Assembly: GCA_034190305.1 (NCBI GenBank)
Contig: JAXHSV010000110.1
Location: forward strand, 1-9,771
Reading direction: 5' to 3'
Length of the DNA: 9,771 nucleotides
Source: JAUWNJ01 sp034190305
GTDB taxonomy: Bacteria > Planctomycetota > Phycisphaerae > SM23-33
The notes beneath the pieces are model-generated. The model made no database searches and was not told where the DNA came from. It saw only the letters and a program-made list of their open reading frames with translations. The position numbers and the translations under genes were made by a program. Below are positions 1 to 5,030 of the stretch, one piece after another. How positions within the stretch are numbered: position 1 is the stretch's first letter; every line of letters starts with the position of its first letter.

Positions 1-150
1 CTGAAGCCGGCCCATCTGATCTCCGCGCAGTTGACGCCAGCCTATCTGATCTCCGCGCTGCTGACGCCAGCCCATCTGATCTCCGCGCTGCTGAAGCCGG
101 CCCATCTGATCTCCGCGCAGTTGACGCCAGCCCATCTGATTATCTCGCTG
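1..150. repeat. 30-bp tandem repeat array, five units
   Basis: Five head-to-tail 30-bp units occupy 1-30, 31-60, 61-90, 91-120 and 121-150, with no spacers. Units 1-30 and 91-120 are identical, so the array has a 90-bp higher-order period. The last unit (121-150) diverges near its end. The period is a multiple of three and encodes the ten-residue repeat of the secreted protein on the minus strand. The array continues beyond the left edge. Such arrays can change copy number by slippage or recombination. Confidence 0.9.
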
Positions 151-357
151 TTGGCGTAAGTTGCGGATGATTCTCTCGGCCTGTTCCGGATGCTCGGCAA
201 GCCATCGGTTGATTTGGCGGGCATTGAGTGCGATTTCGCTTCCTTCAGGCCGCCTTTGCCGGGCCTGCTCTCGCGCCGGCTCAGCCATGGCAGCAAGGCT
301 CAATGCCGATACGACGGCAACACTCACCAACCCCATCACAATCCTTCGTCTCCTCAT
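1..357 (-). CDS. Secreted decapeptide-repeat protein, N-terminal part (3' end beyond window)
   Basis: I do not recognise the family. The frame opens with ATG at 357-355 and stays open for 119 codons to the window edge. The start is well supported: minus-strand TAGGAGA lies about 6 bases upstream. Residues 1-25 form a classic signal peptide: basic MRRRRIV, a hydrophobic core, then an LAAMA cleavage site before EPA, so the protein is probably exported. Residues 26-71 are charged and helix-prone (ALNARQINRWLAEHPEQ, then NLRQQR). From residue 72 come ten-residue repeats of the form [DG][DN]Q[MI]G[WR][RL]Q[QL]R: four full copies and one cut by the edge. Units with GWRQ and GRLQ alternate in a 30-residue higher-order pattern. 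The repeats are rich in Gln, Arg and Gly, with no Cys. The function is unknown; a structural, binding or surface role would be a guess. The open frame, signal peptide and ribosome site make a real gene likely. Confidence 0.8.
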   Translation of the reverse strand, partial: MRRRRIVMGLVSVAVVSALSLAAMAEPAREQARQRRPEGSEIALNARQINRWLAEHPEQAERIIRNLRQQRDNQMGWRQLRGDQMGRLQQRGDQMGWRQQRGDQIGWRQLRGDQMGRLQ

Positions 358-399
358 GACGGTTCTCCTAAAAGGCGCCTCTTTAACGCAGTTCTTGTT

Positions 400-427
400 A
401 ATATAAACGCAAGCGGGCGAGTGTTAT
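400..427 (-). promoter_or_regulatory. Candidate promoter of the secreted repeat protein
   Basis: On the minus strand ATAACA (427-422) is followed after 16 bases by TATATT (405-400), matching the sigma70 boxes at four and five of six positions. This would give a leader of roughly 35 bases ahead of the ATG at 357. The spacing fits, but the -35 match is modest. Confidence 0.3.
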
Positions 428-451
428 TGCCGGTTGTAATTTTTTTAGGCA

Positions 452-477
452 CTGTCTGAAATGGTTTTCAGACAGAA
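452..477. repeat. Dispersed palindrome, copy 1
   Basis: Perfect ten-base arms CTGTCTGAAA (452-461) and TTTCAGACAG (466-475) flank a four-base loop. A second copy at 2861-2886 matches 24 of 26 bases. No T tract follows on either strand, so this is unlikely to be a simple terminator. It resembles small REP-like dispersed palindromes. Confidence 0.75.
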
Positions 478-529
478 CCTGCTGCCCCGTCATTGCTAAA
501 TCTATGAACAATTTCGGGCATTGTTTATT

Positions 530-611
530 CGACACAGAGACACAGGAGAACAGAGATATAGAAAAACACAGGTTTTTGTTACATTCTCTGAATCTCTGCG
601 TCTCTGTGTCG
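530..611. repeat. 82-bp inverted-repeat element (CACAGAGA type)
   Basis: The 27-base arms 530-556 and 585-611 are inverted copies matching at 21 of 27 positions; the outer 12 bases, beginning CGACACAGAGAC, match perfectly. An inner stem AAAAAC (562-567) / GTTTTT (572-577) lies between them. A transcript would fold into one long hairpin. It encodes no protein. Imperfect terminal inverted repeats with a short non-coding core fit a MITE-like or other palindromic intergenic element. No target duplication is evident. Confidence 0.7.
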
Positions 612-669
612 CATCATCATGCTGATAGATTTAAGGTTTTCAGAGTAGTAGTAAATCAGCAGGCGATTT

Positions 670-2043
670 TCAGGAACCCTTCCGGTGTTTACGAACCGGC
701 TTGGGTTTCCCCAGTGTCTTTTTTCGTCGCAGGATGTGGTGATACGCCTGTGCGAAGCGGTGCGCCTCGTCGCGGACGCTCTGAAGCAGGCGAAGGGCCG
801 GATCGTTGCGTTTCAGTCTTATCGCCCCGGATCGACCCAGGATATGGACAAGTTCTTCCCGCTTCGCCAGCGACAGCAGCGCCGGCGGTGTGGCTTCCAG
901 CCGGTCCAACGCCTCCCGCGCCGCCGCCAGTTGACCTTTTCCCCCGTCGATGAGAATCACATCGGGAAACAGTTCCTCATCCATCCCCGCACGTTTGTAC
1001 CGCCGGGCAACTACCTCGGCGATGGCGGCGTAGTCGTCCCCTGCCTCGGCGGTGCGGATTTTGTACCGCCGGTATCCGCCCTTGAAAGGCCTGCCGTCAA
1101 TGAAGCACACCAGCGAACCTGCCGTCTGACCCCCGCCGAGGTGGGCTATGTCTATGCCCTCGATTGTTCGCGTCGGAGAGTCCCTGCCGAGTAATTCGGT
1201 CAATCTCGCCAATCCTTCAGCCGGGTCCACGTAGAACACCTCCGGCTGGGGATGCTCGCCGACCAGGCCTCGCTTTTGAAGTCCTTCCAGCGCGCGGAGT
1301 TGGTCCCTAATCATTGCCGCCCGCTCGAAGTCCGTCGCCGCAGCGGCCTGGTCCATCTGCTTTTTCAGGCGGCGGGCGACGGTGGAACCTTTCGATTCCA
1401 GGAACCGCCTGAGGTTTGCGATGTCGCGGCGGTAATCCACCCTGGAAATCCTCCCCGCGCACGGGGCGCTGCACTGCCTGATGGTGTGCAGGATACAGGG
1501 GCGGAACGACAGTTGTTTCTCGTCGTCTTCGGCGATGTCCAGTTTACACGTGCGGAAGCGGAAGACTCTCTGCAAGAGCGGGACCGCCGCCCGTAAATCC
1601 GCCACCGCCACGAAAGGCCCGTAAAGTTTGACGCCCTTTACCATCGGCTGGCGCGTTATCCGGACGCGAGGGAAAGGCTCGGCCGTGCGGATTTGCAGAT
1701 AGGGATAGGACTTTCCGTCCTTCAGGTCTTTGTTGAATCGGGGATGAATGTCCTTTATCAGGCGGTTTTCGCGCAGGAGGGCATCTACTTCGCTGTCGCA
1801 TTCGAGTATGTCAATCCCGGCGACCACATCGGTAATCATGCGTCCAATGTCAGGCCCGCGAGAACTCGCCAGGTCCGCTGCCGGTTGAAAATAACTGCTC
1901 ACGCGGGCGCGAAGGTTCTTCGCCTTTCCCACGTACAGCACCCGCCCCGAAGAGTCCTTAAACAAATACACACCCGCACCCGTCGGCAAGGCAGAAGCCT
2001 TCTCCCGCAGCCGCTCCAGCACCTTCTCGCGTTCAGACGCCAT
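670..2043 (-). CDS. uvrC: UvrC-like excinuclease ABC subunit C, compact form
   Basis: This is the nuclease subunit of nucleotide excision repair, which cuts on both sides of a lesion on the UvrB-DNA complex. The GIY-YIG domain (about 18-105) has GVY at 24-26, YVG at 37-39, Glu92 and Asn104. Cys166, 183, 191 and 195 match the four-cysteine cluster motif of UvrC. The UVR motif (UvrB contact) spans about 210-257. The RNase H-like domain (about 293-440) keeps its acidic and histidine residues: D298 in GIDIAH, D366 in LIDGGKGQL, H428 in RDEAHRF. At 457 residues it is much shorter than the usual ~600. The segment between the UVR motif and D298 is only about 45 residues, and the C-terminal helix-hairpin-helix pair is absent; the protein ends in a basic tail. 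An in-frame TAA four codons upstream fixes this as the earliest ATG. There is no Shine-Dalgarno. Confidence 0.93.
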   Translation of the reverse strand: MASEREKVLERLREKASALPTGAGVYLFKDSSGRVLYVGKAKNLRARVSSYFQPAADLASSRGPDIGRMITDVVAGIDILECDSEVDALLRENRLIKDIHPRFNKDLKDGKSYPYLQIRTAEPFPRVRITRQPMVKGVKLYGPFVAVADLRAAVPLLQRVFRFRTCKLDIAEDDEKQLSFRPCILHTIRQCSAPCAGRISRVDYRRDIANLRRFLESKGSTVARRLKKQMDQAAAATDFERAAMIRDQLRALEGLQKRGLVGEHPQPEVFYVDPAEGLARLTELLGRDSPTRTIEGIDIAHLGGGQTAGSLVCFIDGRPFKGGYRRYKIRTAEAGDDYAAIAEVVARRYKRAGMDEELFPDVILIDGGKGQLAAAREALDRLEATPPALLSLAKREELVHILGRSGAIRLKRNDPALRLLQSVRDEAHRFAQAYHHILRRKKTLGKPKPVRKHRKGS

Positions 2044-2050
2044 TTGGAGT

Positions 2051-2056
2051 ATTATA
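2051..2056 (-). promoter_or_regulatory. Candidate -10 box of uvrC, close to a leaderless start
   Basis: A perfect TATAAT on the minus strand ends seven bases before the uvrC ATG, so transcription would begin at or just before the start codon. This fits the lack of a ribosome site. The -35 region is poor (TTCGCC-like around 2073-2078), so the promoter call is tentative. Confidence 0.4.
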
Positions 2057-2080
2057 CATTAAAGTACCTCCGGGCGAATG

Positions 2081-2109
2081 TTGCCTTCGTTTCGATTTGG
2101 ATGTATCAT
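2081..2109 (+). promoter_or_regulatory. Candidate promoter of hicBA
   Basis: TTGCCT (2081-2086) and TATCAT (2104-2109) are separated by 17 bases and match the sigma70 boxes at four and five of six positions. The leader to the hicB ATG would be about 40 bases. It overlaps the region where the divergent uvrC promoter should lie. Confidence 0.45.
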
Positions 2110-2155
2110 GATTTAAGAGGACGAGTGAGACCGCATATCAATATGGGAATCCGCT

Positions 2156-2404
2156 ATGAAAGAATCGCACGAAAGCAAAACCAGCCGAATCAAGGTAATC
2201 ATCGAACATGCCGAGGACGGCTACATCGCTTATCCGCTTGGTATGAAGGGCGTAGTCATCGGACAGGGAGACACATACGAGGAGGCATTAGCCGACGTAA
2301 AATCGGCGATTCAGGCGCACCTGCGCGAGTTTGGCTCCGAAAGCCTCCAGCCCGACAGTTCTGCAATTGAAGCGTTTATAGCCGAGGCGGAGGTGGCTGT
2401 CTAA
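2156..2404 (+). CDS. hicB: HicB-family antitoxin
   Basis: This 82-residue protein matches the HicB partial RNase H-like fold. A first strand (IKVIIEHAEDGYIAYP, 12-27) is followed by GVVIGQGDTYEEALADVKSAI (about 32-52), the typical 'G..GDT.EEAL..vk.AI' signature. HicB antitoxins bind and block the HicA mRNA interferase and usually repress their own operon. The C-terminal part (about 55-82) is short and acidic, with no obvious helix-turn-helix or ribbon-helix-helix domain, so any DNA binding is uncertain. The stop overlaps the hicA start by one base (TAATG), implying translational coupling. The order hicB-hicA is the reverse of the E. coli locus but common in this subfamily. The ribosome site upstream of the ATG is weak (GGGAA). 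Confidence 0.85.
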   Translation: MKESHESKTSRIKVIIEHAEDGYIAYPLGMKGVVIGQGDTYEEALADVKSAIQAHLREFGSESLQPDSSAIEAFIAEAEVAV

Positions 2405-2646
2405 TGTCGAAGTTCCCGCGAGATGCGCCGAAACGAAAGGTAATCCGCGCACTGGAGAAACTGGGTTTTGAACTGATCCGGGACCGGGAGCACATTTAAA
2501 TGCAGAGGCGGAATACCGACGGCGGAATTACACCCCTGACCATACCCGCACATCGAACAATCAAGGGATCGACCCTGCGGATGATTTGCACCCAAGCCGG
2601 CATTTCCAGAGATGATTTTCTTCACGCCTATCACGGGCATAGATGA
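2404..2646 (+). pseudogene. hicA: HicA-family toxin gene interrupted by one in-frame stop
   Basis: The frame starts MSKFPRDAPKRKVIRALEKL, a characteristic HicA (YcfA-like, dsRBD-fold mRNA interferase) opening. It runs through GFELIRDREHI, keeping the expected catalytic His at codon 30, and then meets TAA at codon 32 (2497-2499). The same frame resumes at once with ATG (2500) and carries the rest of the family pattern: TPLTIPAHRTIKGSTLR, then TQAGISRDDFLHAY, stopping at TGA 2644-2646. Homologues usually have a small residue (Ser or Ala) at the ochre position, so one TCA-to-TAA change would explain it. The toxin is probably inactive unless the stop is read through or the halves are made separately. 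A possible second lesion: removing one G from the GGG at 2635-2637 would give the tail IDEAAWELLQ and a stop at 2669-2671. Confidence 0.85.
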
Positions 2647-2667
2647 AGCAGCGTGGGAGTTGTTGCA

Positions 2668-2748
2668 ATGAATAAAAAACAATCGCGGAAGCGGCGGAAA
2701 CGCATTGTTCTGGCGGCAGGGCCATCAGGGACAGATACCGCAACTTAG
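2668..2748 (+). CDS. Possible 26-residue basic peptide, doubtful
   Basis: An ATG at 2668 has a good ribosome site (GGGAG, 2655-2659, eight bases away). It reads MNKKQSRKRRKRIVL and ends at TAG 2746-2748. The start is very basic. I recognise no family. The last six or so codons fall inside the inverted-repeat element at 2729-2813, so the frame may be a remnant cut by that insertion. Composition and length alone do not prove it is translated. Confidence 0.25.
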   Translation: MNKKQSRKRRKRIVLAAGPSGTDTAT

Positions 2749-2813
2749 GGAGGAATTGCTCTTAGGAATCACCACCCGCAAACGTTGTCAAGCACCTATT
2801 ATGGTATCTGTCC
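2729..2813. repeat. 85-bp inverted-repeat element (GGACAGATACC ends)
   Basis: The perfect 11-base inverted ends GGACAGATACC (2729-2739) and GGTATCTGTCC (2803-2813) enclose 63 bases of non-coding sequence. This has the layout of a miniature transposable element or a remnant of a larger one. No transposase fragment is evident inside, and no target duplication is clear. Confidence 0.6.
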
Positions 2814-2860
2814 TTGTTGTCTCTGTTGTCTTTGAATACTGACCGCTGAATGCTGAAAGC

Positions 2861-2886
2861 CTGTCTGGAATAGTTTTCAGACAGAA
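2861..2886. repeat. Dispersed palindrome, copy 2
   Basis: Arms CTGTCTGGAA (2861-2870) and TTTCAGACAG (2875-2884) pair with one G-T wobble around a four-base loop. It matches copy 1 at 452-477 in 24 of 26 bases, both differences being transitions. It lies about 26 bases upstream of the rpmI -35 box, so a regulatory effect is possible but unproven. Confidence 0.75.
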
Positions 2887-2911
2887 ACCGGGCTTTTATT
2901 CAAAAAAATGC

Positions 2912-2939
2912 TTTACACTTTCGCGCAGGCTGGTAGAAT
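2912..2939 (+). promoter_or_regulatory. Sigma70-type promoter of rpmI-rplT-pheS
   Basis: TTTACA (2912-2917), a 16-base spacer and TAGAAT (2934-2939) match the consensus at five of six positions in each box. Transcription should start near 2946, giving a leader of about 50 bases before the rpmI GTG. It is the best promoter match in the window. Confidence 0.65.
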
Positions 2940-2997
2940 ACCCTCTCGATTTTTCGGCGGGTGAGGTGTATTGCCCGCTTTGCGCGAGGTATTCGAC

Positions 2998-3192
2998 GTG
3001 CCGAAGATGAAGACAAACAAGGCTGTGGTCAAGCGGATCAAGATAACCGCCCGGGGCAAACTGAAGCGTTATCGCCCGCTGGCAGGCCACTTGAAATCGA
3101 CCAAAAGCGCCAAGCGAGTGCGCAACCTGCGCAAGAGCCGACTGCTCTCCAAGGGATTCGCAAAACACGCCAAGAGGCTTATGGGCCTGTAA
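2998..3192 (+). CDS. rpmI: 50S ribosomal protein L35 (bL35)
   Basis: Ribosomal protein L35 is a small basic component of the large subunit. I chose the GTG at 2998, which gives 64 residues beginning (M)PKMKTNKAVVKR, the conserved L35 N-terminus. GAGG (2986-2989) lies eight bases upstream. A longer frame from 2971 would add nine residues absent from the family. Further family features are GKLKRYRPLAGHL and SAKRVRNLRKSRLLSKGFAK. It is the first gene of rpmI-rplT-pheS, 75 bases ahead of rplT. Confidence 0.95.
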   Translation: MPKMKTNKAVVKRIKITARGKLKRYRPLAGHLKSTKSAKRVRNLRKSRLLSKGFAKHAKRLMGL

Positions 3193-3206
3193 CAATTTTA
3201 GCGTAA

Positions 3207-3252
3207 GGCCGGACGGGAATTTTTCAAAACGCCCTGACGGGGTCCGCCGGCC
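3207..3252 (+). promoter_or_regulatory. Possible hairpin in the rpmI-rplT spacer
   Basis: GGCCGG (3207-3212) and CCGGCC (3247-3252) can pair around a 34-base loop, ending just before the rplT ribosome site (AGAGGAA, about 3255-3261). L20 represses its own operon through leader RNA in E. coli and B. subtilis, so a structure here could matter. I see no detailed match to a known L20 leader. Confidence 0.25.
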
Positions 3253-3267
3253 AGAGAGGAACGCATT

Positions 3268-3912
3268 ATGCCACGAGTAAGAAAAGGTTCTGCCCGCACC
3301 AAAAAGCACAAAAGGGTTCTCAAAGCATCCCGCGGTTATATCGGCGCCGGTTCGCGCCGATACCGCGCAGCCAAGGAGGCCGTCCTTCGGGCGGGTCAGT
3401 ACGCGACGATCGGGCGGAAACTCAAGAAGCGCGATTACCGCCGGCTTTGGATAACGCGAATCTCGGCAGCATGCCGGCAGCGAGGTCTGACCTACAGCCG
3501 ATTCATGAACGCTCTTTCAACCTGCGGCATCGAGATCAATCGCAAATCTCTGGCTGACATCGCCGTATCCGACCCTGCGGCCTTTGACAGTATTGCCGCC
3601 GTCGCCGCCGCCGGTAAAGTTGTCGAAAAACCCGTCGCGGAACAACCGGACGCCGAAAAACCCGCGGAAAAGACCGCAGTGAAAAAAGTAAAAGCGGAAA
3701 AGGCGGAGGAAAAACCCGCAGCCAAGAAACCTGCCGTCGTTAAAAAGAAAACAACCGCCAAAGCAGCAAAAAAACCAGTCGCCAAAAAAGCAACGGCTGC
3801 GAAAAAAACTATCGTCAAAAAGAAAGCGGCTGTGAAAAAAACCACTGAAAAGAAAACGACAGTCAAAAAGACTACGAAGAAGAAAACCGCCGCCACGAAG
3901 AAGAGCAAGTAA
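3268..3912 (+). CDS. rplT: 50S ribosomal protein L20 (bL20) with long lysine-rich tail
   Basis: Residues 1-117 are a complete L20, a 23S rRNA-binding assembly protein: MPRVRKGSARTKKHKRVLKA, SRGYIGAGSRRYRAAKEAV, RDYRRLWITRISAACRQRG, then the globular end with GIEINRKSLADIAV. L20 normally stops near 115-120 residues. Here about 95 more follow, made almost only of Lys, Ala, Thr, Val, Pro and Glu: first mixed charge (EKPVAEQPDAEKPAEKTAVK), then KKP, KKT and KKA repeats like a histone H1 or HU-type basic tail. The frame is continuous and the tail is encoded in many different Lys/Ala/Thr codons, so it is not a simple nucleotide expansion. Extra RNA or DNA binding by the tail is inference. The ribosome site GAGGAAC is strong. 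The stop lies nine bases before pheS. Confidence 0.96.
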   Translation: MPRVRKGSARTKKHKRVLKASRGYIGAGSRRYRAAKEAVLRAGQYATIGRKLKKRDYRRLWITRISAACRQRGLTYSRFMNALSTCGIEINRKSLADIAVSDPAAFDSIAAVAAAGKVVEKPVAEQPDAEKPAEKTAVKKVKAEKAEEKPAAKKPAVVKKKTTAKAAKKPVAKKATAAKKTIVKKKAAVKKTTEKKTTVKKTTKKKTAATKKSK

Positions 3913-3921
3913 GGCAGGTGA

Positions 3922-4947
3922 ATGATGGAATCCGCTGCCGGGCTTGAAGAACTCCTCACCGAAGCAACGTCGCAGTTGCAAAAGGTCGCCGATGTCGGCT
4001 CGCTTGAACAATGGCGCATCCGCTACCTCGGTTCTCACGGGCTTATCAAATCGGAAATGCAGCAGCTCAAAAACCTCCCGCCGGATGAGAAACCCGCTTT
4101 CGGAAAACGCGCCAACGAAATCAAAGGCGAACTGACGTCGGCATTCCAGCGGCGAAAGAGTGAACTTGCCGCCGGCGGACCGGCGCGAAAAGTCTCCTAC
4201 GATATGACGCTGCCCGGAACGCCCGTAGCGATCGGGCATAAGCACGTCATCACGCAGACAATCGAGGAAATATCCGAAATTTTCGCCCGCATGGGTTTTA
4301 CCGTCGCTTACGGGCCAGAGGTCGAGGATGAGTGGCACATCTTCGACGCCCTGAACATGCCGCCGGCCCACCCGGCGCGCGACCCGCTGGAAAGTTTTTA
4401 CATCACCGAGAAGGTGATCCTTCGCTCCGAGACATCCAACGTGCAGATACGCGTGATGGAGTCGCAGCCGCCCCCGGTCCGCATCATAAGCCCCGGTCGG
4501 GTTTATAGGCCCGATACCGTCGATGCGACGCACAGTTTTATGTTTCACCAGGTCGAGGGTCTGTACGTCGATGAAGGCGTCAGCATGGCCGACCTTAAGA
4601 CGCACCTCGACCAGTTCTGTAAGGCGTATTTCGGTTCCGATGTCGCCACGCGTTTCAGACCGCACTTTTTCCCGTTCACCGAACCGTCAGCCGAAGTGGA
4701 TATCTCCTGCCATATCTGCGCGGGCGACCGTGAAGACTGCCCAGTCTGCAAAGGTTCCGGGTGGGTCGAACTCGGCGGGTGCGGAATGGTCGATCCGAAC
4801 GTTCTGGAGGCTGTCGGCTACGATACCGAGAAGTACACCGGTTACGCCTTCGGTTTCGGTATCGAGCGGATGGTAATGCGAAAGTACAACATTCCCGACA
4901 TTCGTCTGCTGTTCGAAAACGACGTCCGCTTCCTGAGACAGTTCTAA
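3922..4947 (+). CDS. pheS: Phenylalanyl-tRNA synthetase alpha subunit
   Basis: This class II synthetase subunit carries the active site that activates Phe and, with PheT, charges tRNA-Phe. The N-terminal coiled-coil arm (about 1-85) includes the conserved RYLGSHGLIKSEMQQLKNLP. The catalytic core has IISPGRVYRPDTVDATHSFM and FHQVEGL (motif 2 region), FFPFTEPSAEVDISCHIC, a Cys-rich loop (CHIC, CPVC) common in bacterial PheS, and motif 3 FGFGIERMVMRKYNIPDIR, ending FENDVRFLRQF. Length (341) is normal and the gene is complete. Two adjacent ATGs (3922, 3925) are possible starts; AGG at 3916-3918 sits six bases from the second, so translation may begin there, removing one Met. It follows rplT closely and probably shares its transcript. 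pheT, usually next, is absent here. Confidence 0.97.
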   Translation: MMESAAGLEELLTEATSQLQKVADVGSLEQWRIRYLGSHGLIKSEMQQLKNLPPDEKPAFGKRANEIKGELTSAFQRRKSELAAGGPARKVSYDMTLPGTPVAIGHKHVITQTIEEISEIFARMGFTVAYGPEVEDEWHIFDALNMPPAHPARDPLESFYITEKVILRSETSNVQIRVMESQPPPVRIISPGRVYRPDTVDATHSFMFHQVEGLYVDEGVSMADLKTHLDQFCKAYFGSDVATRFRPHFFPFTEPSAEVDISCHICAGDREDCPVCKGSGWVELGGCGMVDPNVLEAVGYDTEKYTGYAFGFGIERMVMRKYNIPDIRLLFENDVRFLRQF

Positions 4948-5030
4948 CGTTGCGTTTCTCGCCCGTTACCGAAGCGTCCGATTGATTACAAATGCGCAAA
5001 TCGCTTAAAAATAAAGAAAGGTAAAAGATT

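Larger units (their letters stand above)
358..669. other. Gene-free stretch between uvrC and the secreted protein gene
   Basis: No credible gene lies here. The open frames crossing it on the plus strand have no ribosome site and no recognisable protein. It holds the candidate promoter of the leftward secreted protein gene, a short perfect palindrome that recurs elsewhere in the window (452-475), and an 82-bp inverted-repeat element (530-611). There is no clear T-tailed terminator after uvrC. Confidence 0.7.
2647..2997. other. Gene-poor stretch between hicA and rpmI
   Basis: No well-supported protein gene is present. The region holds a doubtful small basic reading frame, the 85-bp inverted-repeat element, a pyrimidine-rich run (about 2810-2832), the second copy of the dispersed palindrome (2861-2886), the rpmI promoter and a roughly 50-base leader. 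The usual infC gene is not found ahead of rpmI. Confidence 0.7.

Noticed and set aside
1..150. CRISPR array
   Set aside because: The units are contiguous with no unique spacers and they encode peptide repeats in frame.
1..159. Plus-strand frame through the tandem repeats, ending at TAA 157-159
   Set aside because: It is open only because the 30-bp unit lacks stops in that frame. The signal peptide and ribosome site support the minus-strand reading.
42..296. Minus-strand frame with AEIRWAGVSS-type repeats
   Set aside because: The 30-bp array keeps several frames open. This frame meets a TAG inside one repeat unit and has no good start, whereas the overlapping frame from 357 has a signal peptide, a ribosome site and no stop.
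452..475. Palindrome as an intrinsic terminator
   Set aside because: No T run follows the hairpin on either strand; the T run at 439-446 precedes it on the plus strand.
504..953. Plus-strand frame of 149 residues
   Set aside because: It crosses the inverted-repeat element and overlaps the 3' end of uvrC antisense; there is no ribosome site and no domain.
3492..4019. Minus-strand Phe/Val-rich frame resembling a membrane protein
   Set aside because: It is the complement of the lysine-rich L20 tail: AAA/AAG codons read as TTT/CTT on the other strand.
3517..4665. Long minus-strand frame of 382 residues
   Set aside because: It overlaps rplT and pheS, both clearly identified on the plus strand, and its product shows no recognisable domain.
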